This document shows positions 1-8,453 of a stretch of DNA of 35,857 nucleotides, piece by piece. The DNA is from Enterococcus raffinosus (lineage in GTDB: Bacteria; Bacillota; Bacilli; Lactobacillales; Enterococcaceae): assembly GCF_018917525.1 (NCBI RefSeq), contig NZ_JAHLOS010000044.1, forward strand, positions 1-35,857, given 5' to 3'. The notes under the pieces were generated by a model that saw only the letters and a program-made list of their open reading frames with translations, ran no database searches and had not been told where the DNA came from. The first letter of the stretch is position 1, and each line of letters begins with the position of its first letter. The translations under genes were made by a program, and so were the position numbers.

Positions 1-47
1 AATATTGGGTTTCATCTCTCTAGTTTAATAGGAAAAAGACCAGATGA

Positions 48-89
48 AAAGCGGTCAAAAGATTGATGTATCAATCCTTTGACCGCTTA
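48..89 (-). terminator. Hairpin terminator after the Toprim gene
   Basis: A long stem (AAGCGGTCAAA..GATTGAT paired with ATCAATC..TTTGACCGCTT, loop about 3 nt) lies directly after the stop codon at 95. On the minus strand the stem is followed by only a short T stretch, so termination may be moderate. The symmetry would let it act in both directions. Confidence 0.7.
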
Positions 90-94
90 AAATG

Positions 95-793
95 TTATAC
101 TTCCTTTAATGTTAAAAAATGAACATTAGATGCTCTTTTAAAACCGTTAGAATTACAAATCGCTAACCAAGAACTTTTATAATCATTTCCAAGTAAAATA
201 TTACTATCCGCTAAAAGACTAGTAAATTGTTCCAGTGTATTATTCTCAACAAAATTTTCAATGCAATCTTCTTTATCTTCTTGTTCCTCTAATAAACAAT
301 CAGCTACTACGTGTTCAGCATTTATTGAGTTATAGTAAATATAGTACTTTAAATTTTTAATTCTACTCGTACAACGTAGAACGCCTTGTCTATCTCTTTT
401 TCTCCCCCATGTATTCAGAAGATGGTCTTTAAATTTGTCTGTTTTTACCACTACTTTATTATTTTCTATATCATATTTTTTATTTCCATCATGAGAGTCT
501 ACAACTATTATATCTTTTTCGTCTATATAAGAACCATCAAGATCCAGTATATGTGCAACAAACAAAATATCTTCATCACGAAATTTTCTTTTTTTGCAAA
601 TATTAGATACAATGTCACCTACTATGTTTTTTGCATTTTTTCTACTATTTTCAGGCTTGGTTAATAAATCTCCTCCAGTAATTTCGAATCTAACTTTTGT
701 TTTATCGACTATTTGATCTATATATGGCTTTAATAAATCAACATCATTTACACCCTCAGTTAAAATGATCACTACTTTTCTTTTATTTACCAT
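95..793 (-). CDS. Toprim/RloB-like nuclease partner of an ATPase (putative defence)
   Basis: A 232-residue protein with the residues of a Toprim fold: a glutamate in LTEGVND (E13, after a hydrophobic strand) and a DxD in HILDLDGSY (D84, D86). In OLD, AriB and related proteins these bind the metal ions for DNA or RNA cleavage. I chose the ATG at 793 because GAGGG stands 6 nt upstream; a longer reading to 892 has no such site. The start lies 11 bp inside the end of the ATPase gene, so the two are probably translationally coupled. Known two-gene ATPase + Toprim pairs include PARIS (AriA/AriB) and OLD-like systems, and the sizes fit AriA/AriB, but membership is inference. The C-terminal half is lysine- and glutamate-rich and I do not recognise it. 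Confidence 0.75.
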   Translation of the reverse strand: MVNKRKVVIILTEGVNDVDLLKPYIDQIVDKTKVRFEITGGDLLTKPENSRKNAKNIVGDIVSNICKKRKFRDEDILFVAHILDLDGSYIDEKDIIVVDSHDGNKKYDIENNKVVVKTDKFKDHLLNTWGRKRDRQGVLRCTSRIKNLKYYIYYNSINAEHVVADCLLEEQEDKEDCIENFVENNTLEQFTSLLADSNILLGNDYKSSWLAICNSNGFKRASNVHFLTLKEV

Positions 794-2144
794 GCGAATC
801 CCTCGCATCGCGTTTCTTTTTAAAAGCTTTTTTAAATGATCTTTTGATTTCATAAGAATCTGTTTCTTGATAAACTTCTTCTTCCATACCACCTAACTGT
901 ATTGCTCTGATATACATATCCCTCAGATTGTTTGTTTTCTTCACATTCGTTACCCGAATATACCTATTTTTAGGGTTAGTTGTCGTAAAAAGAATCTTTT
1001 GATATGGTAAAACTTCCAAGGCTCTTAAATTATGTGATGTAAAAATTAATTGACCTTTTGCTTCATCAGACAAAGCTTCTACAATTTCTCCTAATAAAAA
1101 CTCAAAAACCCCAGCATCCAATTCATCAATTATAGCTATAACGTTTGAAGAATTATAGACATTTATTAACGTACTAAGAATAGAAACAATCTTTTTTATT
1201 CCATCCGATTCTTTTCTAAAAGGAATTGCTTTACCATTTCTAATAGAATCAACAGAAACCCGATATTCACTTTCTCCTTCAAGGTTTTTGCTTTTATCTT
1301 CAATTCTCAGTTTTATCGTTAAACCTGGAATTAAATTTGGTAAAACTTGATTTATTTGTGTGAAAATCAGATTTGCTGTTTCATATAAATTTTCCGAAAT
1401 TTCTTCTGATGCATCCATGGGAATAGGGACTAAGCCATACATATTTTCAACTTGAAAGCTCATAGGTAAAAGTATTTCAGCATATATCATCCCAGAAAAT
1501 TTATTTGAGTAACAAAACAAGTTTTTAGCAAATTCATTTACTAAAAACTCTAAAATTAATGGTAATTCTGAATTAATTATTCCTTTATTTTTTTCATCAC
1601 AAACAAACTTTCTAATTCTCTCACTAAATAAAAAAGAGGTTTCATTTTGTTCAGATAAAGCATGCGCTGTCAATAACTCCACGCGTTCATCTTCATTGTA
1701 TTTTCTGTCTTTATTTCCACAAAAATCTACGGAAATACCATTCTCAGTAGGTCTATAATCAAAAATCATTTTTTTTCGTTGATACTTTTTTAATTTTTTT
1801 AAATAAACACACTCTGATATGACGTTTACGTTATGGCCTTTATTTTTTAACCTCACTTCGTAAGAAACCTCTAAGTTACTATTAAATACTACTACTATTT
1901 TTATTTTCGATTCTTTATCTTCATTTAAAAGATCTACTTCTCCTGAATTTAATTTGCCACCTAAAATCAGCTCTCTAACCATTGTCAACGCATCAACTAG
2001 CGCTGTTTTTCCTGAACCGTTCTGACCATAAACCCCCATAACATTGAGAGATTCATTTTTAGCTGTCAAATCAATCGTTCCATTGCATACATTCTTGATA
2101 TTTTCCAAGTTTATACGTTCTATTTTCACAGATTGGTTATTCAT
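783..2144 (-). CDS. AAA/ABC-type ATPase of a two-gene defence-like cassette
   Basis: A 453-residue SMC/ABC-like ATPase. It has a Walker A GQNGSGKT at residues 40-47 after a short beta-rich N-terminus, a signature-like KESDGIKKIVSIL stretch near residue 310, a Walker B with catalytic acid in AIIDELD near residue 340, and a histidine switch in LIFTSHNLRALE about 30 residues later. This is the AAA_15/AAA_21 layout found in OLD, RloA and AriA. A GAGGG ribosome site precedes the ATG at 2144, and the Toprim gene overlaps the 3' end. I infer a phage-sensing or nucleic-acid-dependent ATPase that controls the Toprim partner. Housekeeping roles (RecF, SMC) are unlikely given the length and the partner. 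Confidence 0.8.
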   Translation of the reverse strand: MNNQSVKIERINLENIKNVCNGTIDLTAKNESLNVMGVYGQNGSGKTALVDALTMVRELILGGKLNSGEVDLLNEDKESKIKIVVVFNSNLEVSYEVRLKNKGHNVNVISECVYLKKLKKYQRKKMIFDYRPTENGISVDFCGNKDRKYNEDERVELLTAHALSEQNETSFLFSERIRKFVCDEKNKGIINSELPLILEFLVNEFAKNLFCYSNKFSGMIYAEILLPMSFQVENMYGLVPIPMDASEEISENLYETANLIFTQINQVLPNLIPGLTIKLRIEDKSKNLEGESEYRVSVDSIRNGKAIPFRKESDGIKKIVSILSTLINVYNSSNVIAIIDELDAGVFEFLLGEIVEALSDEAKGQLIFTSHNLRALEVLPYQKILFTTTNPKNRYIRVTNVKKTNNLRDMYIRAIQLGGMEEEVYQETDSYEIKRSFKKAFKKKRDARDSHGK

Positions 2145-2181
2145 AATTTGTCTATCCCTCTAATATCATTTTATTATCTTG

Positions 2182-2210
2182 AGTTTACTCTAAAAAAAAC
2201 ACAAAATCAA
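2182..2210 (-). promoter_or_regulatory. Candidate promoter of the ATPase/Toprim pair
   Basis: On the minus strand TTGATT (2205-2210) and TAAACT (2182-2187) are separated by 17 bp and lie about 40 bp upstream of the ATPase start. The -10 matches four of six consensus bases, so this is only a candidate. Confidence 0.4.
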
Positions 2211-2420
2211 TATTTTGATATAAAAAATTCTTTTTAGGCGATTTTCGATTTAGTTAATGGACAGTTTACAGTTGAAAATGAAAGTAATTCTTCTACTTAT
2301 TGTAATCAGTACTCTTTCGCTAGTACTGGATTTGAGTCAATACTTCGTATACGTTTACGAGAGTTTTTGAGATTCCGGCGGATGTGCCTCTCATCATTTC
2401 GACCAGCCTTCAAATAAAAT

Positions 2421-2797
2421 TCATTCCACTTTCCCTTTTGTTTGCGGACGATAAGGTCGACAGGCAATTGGTTTAAATCCTGCATCTTTACTGTATTTAT
2501 AGAATCTTTGACTCCAAATGTCCTTTCTAAACTGCGTTCTACTTTGATCAACGACGGTGCGCATATTATCAAACCAAATTTCATGCGGGATTCCTTCTTA
2601 AGAAAGAAAGGTATTGTTCAAACAACGAAGTAATGTATCTTGTTTTCTGTCTAGCGTTAACTTGATATACTTCCAACGTGAATTGCCTAGAACATATAAA
2701 AATAAATTGATTTGAAACCGTTGACCCGAACGATTGTAAAGGACAAGATCTTCTTTCCATTCAACTTGTGCAGACACTTCTGGCTCTAGAACTACTC
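2421..2797 (-). pseudogene. istA: IS21-family istA transposase remnant
   Basis: The minus strand reads in broken frames as the integrase core of IstA: QVEWKEDLVLYNRSGQRF, then FLYVLGNSRWKYIKLTLDRK, a frameshift near 2600, then IWFDNMRTVVDQSRTQF, then FKPIACRPYRPQTKGKVE and a stop at 2421. These are the conserved IS21 blocks, including the second catalytic Asp (FDNM) and the Glu (KGKVE). The first catalytic Asp, normally in QVDW, reads as Glu here. The N-terminus, the C-terminus and istB are missing, so it cannot move by itself. Confidence 0.85.
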
Positions 2798-2828
2798 ACA
2801 AAACAAATGGTTTTCAAAGCATGCAAAT

Positions 2829-2859
2829 AGTCCAATCCTTAAAAATAAACGATTGGACT
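2829..2859. terminator. Hairpin downstream of adenosine deaminase
   Basis: AGTCCAAT (2829-2836) and ATTGGACT (2852-2859) form a perfect 8-bp stem with a 15-nt A-rich loop. It is the first strong hairpin after the add stop codon, so it may end the nucleoside operon, but neither strand has a good T-run. It could instead be the end of a mobile element. Confidence 0.35.
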
Positions 2860-2918
2860 TCCTAATAATGATATATGACTACTTTTTCTACATTATTCAT
2901 TCAAAATAATTGTAAGCG

Positions 2919-3938
2919 TTAGGATGTTTGGTTAAAAAAACTTTCTAGTCTTCTCATCAATGATAATTTAGACTTAGTATCAATAAACAAGTAAGAGATC
3001 GCTGTTTTGGTTTGTTGAAAAATTATCTCTTCCGATAAAGAATAGCTGTTTTGATCAACTTGAAAAAACTCATTCGTTAATGTTGTATTCGAAACTGTGC
3101 GATTATCTGTATTAAAACAAAATGCTAAGTTATTTTTACTAAATATTTCCACGGGATAAGTTTGCCAGTTAACTGCTGCACCAGTTTGGATATTACAGAC
3201 TGGACACATTTCTAACAACACTTCTTGTTTCTTTGCTATCTCCATTCCTTTTTGTGATTGAGCTAAAGCGATTCCGTGACCGATTCTTTTGGTCCCGAAA
3301 TCAATCGCAGTTAGCGTACTTTCTAGGTTTCCTGTTTCGCCTGCATGGATTGTGTAAGGGATACCTAGCCGACTTGCATAACTAAACAAAGCTCGATAGT
3401 TGCTAGTAGGAAATTTCAACTCATCACCAGCTAAATCAACGGCTACAACAGTCTTTCCTAGATACCTTTTTACTAGATCTATCACCGCTTTATTCTGATT
3501 TTCTGATTGCTGTCGCATACAGCAAAAGATCAAACCAAGCTGAATGTCATAATGTCTTTCAGCTATATCAACAGCGGTAATCAATGCTTCAGTCACATCT
3601 TCTAATGAAAAACTCTCTGTAGTTAGATGCACAGGAGAAAGGCGAACTTCCAAATATAGAACATTCTCTTCTGCTGCTTGCTTGGCTACATCTAAAAGCG
3701 CTAACTGTAAAGCATGCTTGGTATGCAGCCCTGATGAGACAATTCGAAAACAGGATAAATATTCAGTTAAGCTGCACTGTTCAGCTGCGGTCATTACTTG
3801 ATGTAACGCTGCGTCAGAGAGTCGTAATGGATTATCTTGTTCAACATAAATGCTGCGTAAGGTTTCTTTGCGAATTGATCCATCTAAATGACAGTGTAGC
3901 TCTACTTTAGGCAGCCTCTTTATCTGTGATTTTTCCAT
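2919..3938 (-). CDS. add: Adenosine deaminase
   Basis: Cytosolic zinc enzyme that hydrolyses adenosine or deoxyadenosine to inosine or deoxyinosine and ammonia. The 339-residue length is normal. Metal and catalytic motifs are all present: HCHLDGS (HxH) near the N-terminus, HAGETGN (zinc His and catalytic Glu), IGHGIAL (His), and FNTDNRTVSNT with the zinc Asp. TDNR in place of the textbook TDDP is, as I recall, usual in lactic acid bacteria. It starts 17 bp after the phosphorylase stop with GGAGGTGA upstream, and is the last gene of the operon. Its product inosine is the substrate of the phosphorylase next to it. Confidence 0.93.
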   Translation of the reverse strand: MEKSQIKRLPKVELHCHLDGSIRKETLRSIYVEQDNPLRLSDAALHQVMTAAEQCSLTEYLSCFRIVSSGLHTKHALQLALLDVAKQAAEENVLYLEVRLSPVHLTTESFSLEDVTEALITAVDIAERHYDIQLGLIFCCMRQQSENQNKAVIDLVKRYLGKTVVAVDLAGDELKFPTSNYRALFSYASRLGIPYTIHAGETGNLESTLTAIDFGTKRIGHGIALAQSQKGMEIAKKQEVLLEMCPVCNIQTGAAVNWQTYPVEIFSKNNLAFCFNTDNRTVSNTTLTNEFFQVDQNSYSLSEEIIFQQTKTAISYLFIDTKSKLSLMRRLESFFNQTS

Positions 3939-3955
3939 GACAGTACTTCACCTCC

Positions 3956-4762
3956 TTACAAAATCGACAGAACTTCCTTAACTAAACAACTAAAAATATT
4001 TTTTACTCGCTGAGTCGTTTCAACAACTTCTCCATGATCCAAGCTCTGCTGCATTCCTGCTGCTAAATTAGTAATGCAAGAAATCCCCAAAACCTTCATC
4101 CCCGCATGATTAGCCGCAATCACTTCTGGAACGGTGGACATTCCTACTGCATCAGCCCCTAACAGTCTAGCCATCCGAATCTCAGCTGGAGTCTCATAGG
4201 TTGGTCCCGAAAATGCTAAATAGACACCCTTTTTCAAAACAATTTTTTGTTTCTTAGCAAGGTTCTCTACTTTTTGTTGATACCCTAAGTCATATGCTTG
4301 ACTCATATCAGGAAAACGTGGTCCCATATTCTCCCAATTCGGACCAATTAACGGATTATCACCCATACAATTGATTTGGTCTGTAATCAGCATCAAATCA
4401 CCTGGCTGAAAACTTTCGTTAATTCCACCCGCAGCATTTGTTACTACCAATGAATGGCACCCTAACTCCTTCATCACTCGAATCGGATAAACGACTACTT
4501 CCATTTGATGACCTTCATAATAATGAAAGCGTCCTTGCATAACTAGAACTTTTTTCCCCGCCAGCTTCCCATAAACCAATTGACCCATATGGCCGACAAC
4601 AGTTGACACTGGAAAATTTGGAATCTCTCGATAAGAAATGTTAATACTTCCCTGAATGTCTTCTGCTAATTCACCAAGTCCTGAACCTAAGATTAAACCA
4701 AAATCAACATCTTTAATCCCACGTTCTCTTAAATAGGTAACTGTCTCTAATAATTTTTCCAT
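3956..4762 (-). CDS. punA: Purine nucleoside phosphorylase (trimeric, inosine/guanosine type)
   Basis: Splits inosine or guanosine with phosphate into the base and ribose 1-phosphate. The 268 residues carry the family blocks: GLILGSGLGELA (phosphate loop), VVGHMGQLVYG, MQGRFHYYEGH, TNAAGGIN, a purine-binding FSGPTYETPAEIRM, and GADAVGMSTVPEVIAANHAGM. This is the low-molecular-mass trimeric class (PunA/PupG), not the hexameric DeoD class. AGGAGG precedes the ATG by about 5 nt. It sits between the YczE-like membrane protein and adenosine deaminase in one transcription direction. Confidence 0.93.
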   Translation of the reverse strand: MEKLLETVTYLRERGIKDVDFGLILGSGLGELAEDIQGSINISYREIPNFPVSTVVGHMGQLVYGKLAGKKVLVMQGRFHYYEGHQMEVVVYPIRVMKELGCHSLVVTNAAGGINESFQPGDLMLITDQINCMGDNPLIGPNWENMGPRFPDMSQAYDLGYQQKVENLAKKQKIVLKKGVYLAFSGPTYETPAEIRMARLLGADAVGMSTVPEVIAANHAGMKVLGISCITNLAAGMQQSLDHGEVVETTQRVKNIFSCLVKEVLSIL

Positions 4763-4795
4763 CGAATCCTCCTGCCAATTACTATTATCTTTTCG

Positions 4796-5377
4796 TTAAC
4801 AATACATTTTTTGTACTTGCTGTGAAATCGGGCCAATCAATAGAACGCACAGAATAGTTCCTACGCCTATTTTTGCTCCTAATATCAGTCCAGCAATCAC
4901 TAATAATCCATCCAAAAAAATTCGAACAGTTCTGAAACTAAATGAAATCTTTTTAGAAAGTGCAGTACTCAATGCTTCTAATGCCGCACTTCCTAAGTTC
5001 GCCGAAGCATATAAACCACACCCCACAGCCAGAATGGAGACACCTGTCAAAAGAAACAATCCTTGGACAATTCGAGTGAAATTGTCTGTTGAAAAATGAG
5101 TCAACAATAACGGAAAATATTTTAAACAAATGGTTAGTATTAGAAAGTTGACCACTGTTCCTAAACCAATTTCATTCCGCTCAATCAAAAAGACAAGGAA
5201 AACAACAAAGATATTAAATAGAAAACATAGCTGCCAAACAGGTAGAGCAAAATACTGTTGGATACCCAGATATAAGATACTAATCGTATCTACTCCTAAC
5301 TCCAACCAAATCAACAAGCTGATTCCGACTCCCATTAAAGTGCTCCCTAACAAGTTTACTAATAGTTTATTCCTCAT
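4796..5377 (-). CDS. YczE/YitT-like integral membrane protein
   Basis: A 193-residue very hydrophobic protein with five or six membrane spans and little soluble sequence. The segment LGVDTISILYLGIQQYF and the repeated pattern GLYASANLGSAALEALSTAL match the internal-duplication style of YczE/YyaS proteins. A GTG at 5395 overlaps the EIIA stop but has no ribosome site; the ATG at 5377 has GAGGAG 10 nt upstream, overlapping the EIIA stop, so I chose it. Its place between the PTS and the purine enzymes suggests a second transport or export role for a base or sugar, but the family has no settled substrate. Confidence 0.8.
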   Translation of the reverse strand: MRNKLLVNLLGSTLMGVGISLLIWLELGVDTISILYLGIQQYFALPVWQLCFLFNIFVVFLVFLIERNEIGLGTVVNFLILTICLKYFPLLLTHFSTDNFTRIVQGLFLLTGVSILAVGCGLYASANLGSAALEALSTALSKKISFSFRTVRIFLDGLLVIAGLILGAKIGVGTILCVLLIGPISQQVQKMYC

Positions 5378-5391
5378 AAGCTTTATACTCC

Positions 5392-5859
5392 TCACAACGT
5401 AGCCAAAACCGAGCTTTCACCAGATAAATCAAATTTTCCAATCAATTCTCGCTCCAAATTGGGAAAAACAACGATAACATCACTGATTTTTTCTGATTCT
5501 GCCAATGCATCCAAATCTACTTCAGCGACTTGAGTATTAGGAGTAATTTTTTGTCCAGCAGTTACCAAAGTCTGAATACCTTTCCCACCTAGTTCAACTG
5601 TATCGATCCCAATATGCAGTAACAGCTCTACACCAGCTTCACTTTTCATGGTTATCGCATGTTGTGTCGGAAATACACTTTCTACCACACCTTCAATAGG
5701 AGAAAAAATTTTCCCACTTTTTGGTCTTACCGCAAATCCGATTCCCATTAGCTCTTGTGAAAAAACTGGATCCGCAACTTCGGAAAGCGGGATAAGCTGA
5801 CCGGCAACGGGTTGAGTAACTATCGTTTCTTTTACTTTTTTAAATCGATCAAAAAACAT
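5392..5859 (-). CDS. PTS glucose-family EIIA component
   Basis: A 155-residue soluble phosphocarrier of the EIIA-Glc (crr-like) family. His67 (PTQHAITM) and the phospho-accepting His82 (ELLLHIGIDTVEL) match His75 and His90 of E. coli EIIA-Glc. The ATG at 5859 is chosen because AAGGAGG lies 5 nt upstream; an 8-residue longer reading has no site. It takes phosphate from HPr and gives it to the EIIB domain encoded just upstream, which has no EIIA domain of its own. The partner pair is therefore complete. Confidence 0.92.
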   Translation of the reverse strand: MFFDRFKKVKETIVTQPVAGQLIPLSEVADPVFSQELMGIGFAVRPKSGKIFSPIEGVVESVFPTQHAITMKSEAGVELLLHIGIDTVELGGKGIQTLVTAGQKITPNTQVAEVDLDALAESEKISDVIVVFPNLERELIGKFDLSGESSVLATL

Positions 5860-5890
5860 GTTTTCCTCCTTATGTCTATCCAAATTTCAA

Positions 5891-5926
5891 GATTAGCCAA
5901 GCAAGAAACATCCTGCTCGGCTAATC
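5891..5926 (-). other. Intercistronic stem-loop between EIIBC and EIIA
   Basis: GATTAGCC (5891-5898) pairs with GGCTAATC (5919-5926), extended inward by AGC/GCT. There is no T-run on the minus strand, so it looks like an mRNA-processing or stabilising hairpin that could set the EIIBC to EIIA ratio, not a full terminator. Confidence 0.6.
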
Positions 5927-5928
5927 AA

Positions 5929-7347
5929 CTAATCTTCTGAATAAGTGAATATTGTTAGTAAGAATGAAACAGCCATGGTTGCTAATGTTGCGAGAGTAAC
6001 AATTAGCACAAAGCTTGTATCTCCGGTTTGTGGATTAATAAAACCACCAATACCTAAGACGCCAATGGTACTCGCAAAATTATGAACATCAGCCATAGCA
6101 ATAATCAGAGCACCAACTGCTGTTCCCACACAAGTGAAGACGAAGCGCTTTTTCACAGGCAAAGTGATTCCATAGATTGAAGGCTCGATGATACAGAAAA
6201 AGTCAGAAACCATCGCGGGAACACAGATTTTCTTCACCTCAGGATTCTTCGTTTTTAAATAAACCGCAAAAACAACGGCCATCTGTGCTAAAGGTGCTGT
6301 AAATATCATCGGAAGTAAATAATCCGTTCCAGTTGTTGCTAAATTATTAATTCCAATCGCAACCAACGGCCAATGCAGGCCTAGAATAACTAACGGTGTA
6401 TACAACGTTCCGATGAACAAAGCTGCAATAATTGGCGAAAAGCTGAATAGGCCTAAAATTGCACTAGAAATAAGGCTGCTTGCTACATTTGCAATTGGAC
6501 CAAACACTAAAATTGTTGCTGGAACACCAAGTATCAATGTAAAGAATGGTACAAATGTAAAATGAAGCGATTTTGGAATAATACCTTTTACAAATCGTTC
6601 TAACTTAGATAAGAAAAACATTGAAAGAATGATTGGGATGACTGTTGATGTATAACCATTCTCTGGGAAAACAATTGGAAGGCCTAAGAAGTTACTATGA
6701 ATGTTGGTTTGAAGAATGGTTCCGTCAAATAGTTTATAAAGAACGTCCGACCCAGTTAGATCTGCTACTAAATTCGGGAAAACTAATGCCGCTCCAACAA
6801 TCATGCCGATAAATGGGTCCGAATCGAAAGTTTTGGCACTAGTATATCCTAAGATAATTGGAAAGAAAGTGAATAGTGCATAGCCTATCGCATTCAAAAT
6901 GACAAACGTTCCGTCACCAGGTGTGATGATATGAAAGGCCACTAAGAGGGACTGTACCCCCAGTATCAATGAGCACCCCACCATAACTCCAAGCGTTGGT
7001 GTAATGATCTTAGTTATAGTATCGATAAAACGATTCAATAGCGTCTTTTTGTCACCACTTTTTTCTTGAGCGTTCTCCTTTTCAGGCGCTGAACCTGAAA
7101 TAGATAATTTAGGCAGCATTTCTTGATAAATATCATCAACCTGCATTCCCACAACCACTTGATATTGACCATTCGCTGCTTGCGCCGTCATAATTTCATT
7201 GTGACCTACCAATGCTTCTCGATTTACTAAGCTTTCATCCTTCAATGTAAAGCGTAGTCGAGTCACACAATGTGTCAGAGCAGAGATATTATCGTCCCCA
7301 CCCACATTTTCAATGATAAAGTTATTTAGGTTCTCATATTTCCCCAT
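5929..7347 (-). CDS. PTS EIIBC permease, beta-glucoside/sucrose family, probable nucleoside-linked substrate
   Basis: A 472-residue membrane transporter. The EIIB domain (about residues 1-90) carries the phosphorylated cysteine in ALTHCVTRLRFTL (Cys27). After a charged linker near residues 90-105, an EIIC domain with about ten membrane spans follows (IITPTLGVMVGCSLILG, ILGLHWPLVAIGIN, DFFCIIEPSIYGITLPVKKR). There is no C-terminal EIIA; the separate downstream gene supplies it. ATG at 7347 has GGAGGAG 7 nt upstream. Family members usually import beta-glucosides, sucrose, trehalose or MurNAc. Here all neighbours act on nucleosides, so a nucleoside or nucleoside-like N-glycoside is the inferred cargo; the sequence alone does not fix it. 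Confidence 0.88.
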   Translation of the reverse strand: MGKYENLNNFIIENVGGDDNISALTHCVTRLRFTLKDESLVNREALVGHNEIMTAQAANGQYQVVVGMQVDDIYQEMLPKLSISGSAPEKENAQEKSGDKKTLLNRFIDTITKIITPTLGVMVGCSLILGVQSLLVAFHIITPGDGTFVILNAIGYALFTFFPIILGYTSAKTFDSDPFIGMIVGAALVFPNLVADLTGSDVLYKLFDGTILQTNIHSNFLGLPIVFPENGYTSTVIPIILSMFFLSKLERFVKGIIPKSLHFTFVPFFTLILGVPATILVFGPIANVASSLISSAILGLFSFSPIIAALFIGTLYTPLVILGLHWPLVAIGINNLATTGTDYLLPMIFTAPLAQMAVVFAVYLKTKNPEVKKICVPAMVSDFFCIIEPSIYGITLPVKKRFVFTCVGTAVGALIIAMADVHNFASTIGVLGIGGFINPQTGDTSFVLIVTLATLATMAVSFLLTIFTYSED

Positions 7348-7365
7348 CAAAAAACTCCTCCATTT

Positions 7366-8295
7366 CTAAATAGTTTCAATGTTCGCCAACTTTTCAAAAA
7401 CATCTTCCATTAATTTATCGCGCTCAACGAAATAGACATACTTGATAAAATGCCTTCTAAAATCCCAGCTGTAATAGTGATTATCTTGCATGATTGGGCT
7501 ATAAACAAGTTTGTCTTTCATAAATTCATCGCTCAATAGCCAACCGATGGGTACGATATCCCATAATGCACGAGACCAAACTTTCCCACCATTTTTAAGA
7601 TTCGTAATTCTTGCCTCCTCTTCTGTTTTATTAACCATATAATCACAAAAACTGTTCTTCCCTTTTAACCAATACTCCAATTCAGGGCCTGTTGTCGCAA
7701 AAGCGGAAATCACACCCATTCCAGGAAACTGAACTAATGGCATTGGCGTATCTAATAATACTCTTGCTGCAATTAAATCTTGGCGGCAGTTAAAGGATAA
7801 ATTGTTATGCCATTCATATCCTAATCCACCTAACCACAAAACGACTATATTATCGATAATTTTTGGTTCTAGCAAAATTGCTGATGCGATATTTGTTGCG
7901 GCAGCAATTCCAATCACATATAACGGATTCTCTGGTGAATGATCCAATGCTGTATCGATCAAATGTTTTACAGCATCCGTCATCTTTGGTTCTGAATCTG
8001 TCAGAAATTCCGTCGATCCTTTGAATGTAATCGTTTCAAATTCCGGACGGTTTAATAACTTGTAAACATTTAAAATCTCATCGTAACTTTTTTCCATTCC
8101 TTCTTTCGGACTTGCCGAATGGTGATTAAAGAATGGGGCAGCATAAATTCCTAAAATATTGAACTTATCTTGCGACTGAATCATATATGCTAGTGCATAT
8201 TGATCATCAATCTCATTAAATGTATCTGTGTCTAGAACCACATCAATCTTTCCTTGCGGTCGTTCCAACTTTTTTATAATCTCGCTATTTTCCAT
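7366..8295 (-). CDS. Nucleoside hydrolase-family protein (IunH-like)
   Basis: A 309-residue member of the inosine-uridine nucleoside hydrolase fold, which cleaves the N-glycosidic bond to give free base and ribose. The N-terminal calcium motif is VVLDTDTFNEIDDQYAL, with a longer insert between the DxD and the last acids than the usual DTDPGIDDA, so it is a divergent subgroup. VIGIAAATNIASAIL and WLGGLGYEWHNNLSFNCRQD cover the central and substrate regions. The ATG at 8295 has AGAGG upstream; an in-frame extension to 8376 runs into the promoter and is rejected. As first gene after the promoter, it is tied to the PTS, perhaps acting on an imported phosphorylated nucleoside. Confidence 0.85.
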   Translation of the reverse strand: MENSEIIKKLERPQGKIDVVLDTDTFNEIDDQYALAYMIQSQDKFNILGIYAAPFFNHHSASPKEGMEKSYDEILNVYKLLNRPEFETITFKGSTEFLTDSEPKMTDAVKHLIDTALDHSPENPLYVIGIAAATNIASAILLEPKIIDNIVVLWLGGLGYEWHNNLSFNCRQDLIAARVLLDTPMPLVQFPGMGVISAFATTGPELEYWLKGKNSFCDYMVNKTEEEARITNLKNGGKVWSRALWDIVPIGWLLSDEFMKDKLVYSPIMQDNHYYSWDFRRHFIKYVYFVERDKLMEDVFEKLANIETI

Positions 8296-8348
8296 ACTAG
8301 AGATACCTCTTTCTCTTTTTTTCGAATAAAACGTTTTCTTCATTTCAA

Positions 8349-8376
8349 ATACTATCACATTTTTGGTTAATGTCAA
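8349..8376 (-). promoter_or_regulatory. Promoter of the nucleoside/PTS operon with operator-like site
   Basis: On the minus strand TTGACA (8371-8376), a 16-bp spacer and an extended -10 TGATAGTAT (hexamer 8349-8354). The spacer contains AACCAAAA. A palindromic CCAAATATTTTGG lies just upstream at 8394-8406, and related TTTGG/CCAAA elements recur before the regulator gene at 9265-9273 and 9338-9355. This fits binding by the adjacent DeoR-family regulator, with one half-site between -35 and -10. Confidence 0.75.
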
Positions 8377-8407
8377 TTTTTTTTTTGTTTATACCAAATA
8401 TTTTGGC

Positions 8408-8447
8408 AAAAAAAGAGAATAAATTGGATATTCCAAATTATCCTCTT
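8408..8447 (-). terminator. Rho-independent terminator of the DeoR-type regulator
   Basis: A 16-bp stem with two mismatches (arms 8413-8428 and 8432-8447, loop 3 nt) is followed on the minus strand by seven T residues (8408-8414). It sits just after the regulator stop, separating it from the operon promoter. Confidence 0.85.
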
Positions 8448-8453
8448 AGAAAT

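Noticed and set aside
95-2144. Gabija system
   Set aside because: In Gabija the ATPase and Toprim are in one protein (GajA) with a UvrD-like helicase partner; here they are separate and no helicase is present.
2908-2923. cre-like site TTGTAAGCGTTAGGAT at the end of add
   Set aside because: It mismatches the cre consensus in its right half and lies downstream of the operon; no cre was found at the operon promoter.
2919-3938. Defective adenosine deaminase because of TDNR in place of TDDP
   Set aside because: As far as I recall TDNRTVSNT is the ordinary form in lactic acid bacteria; all other catalytic residues are present.
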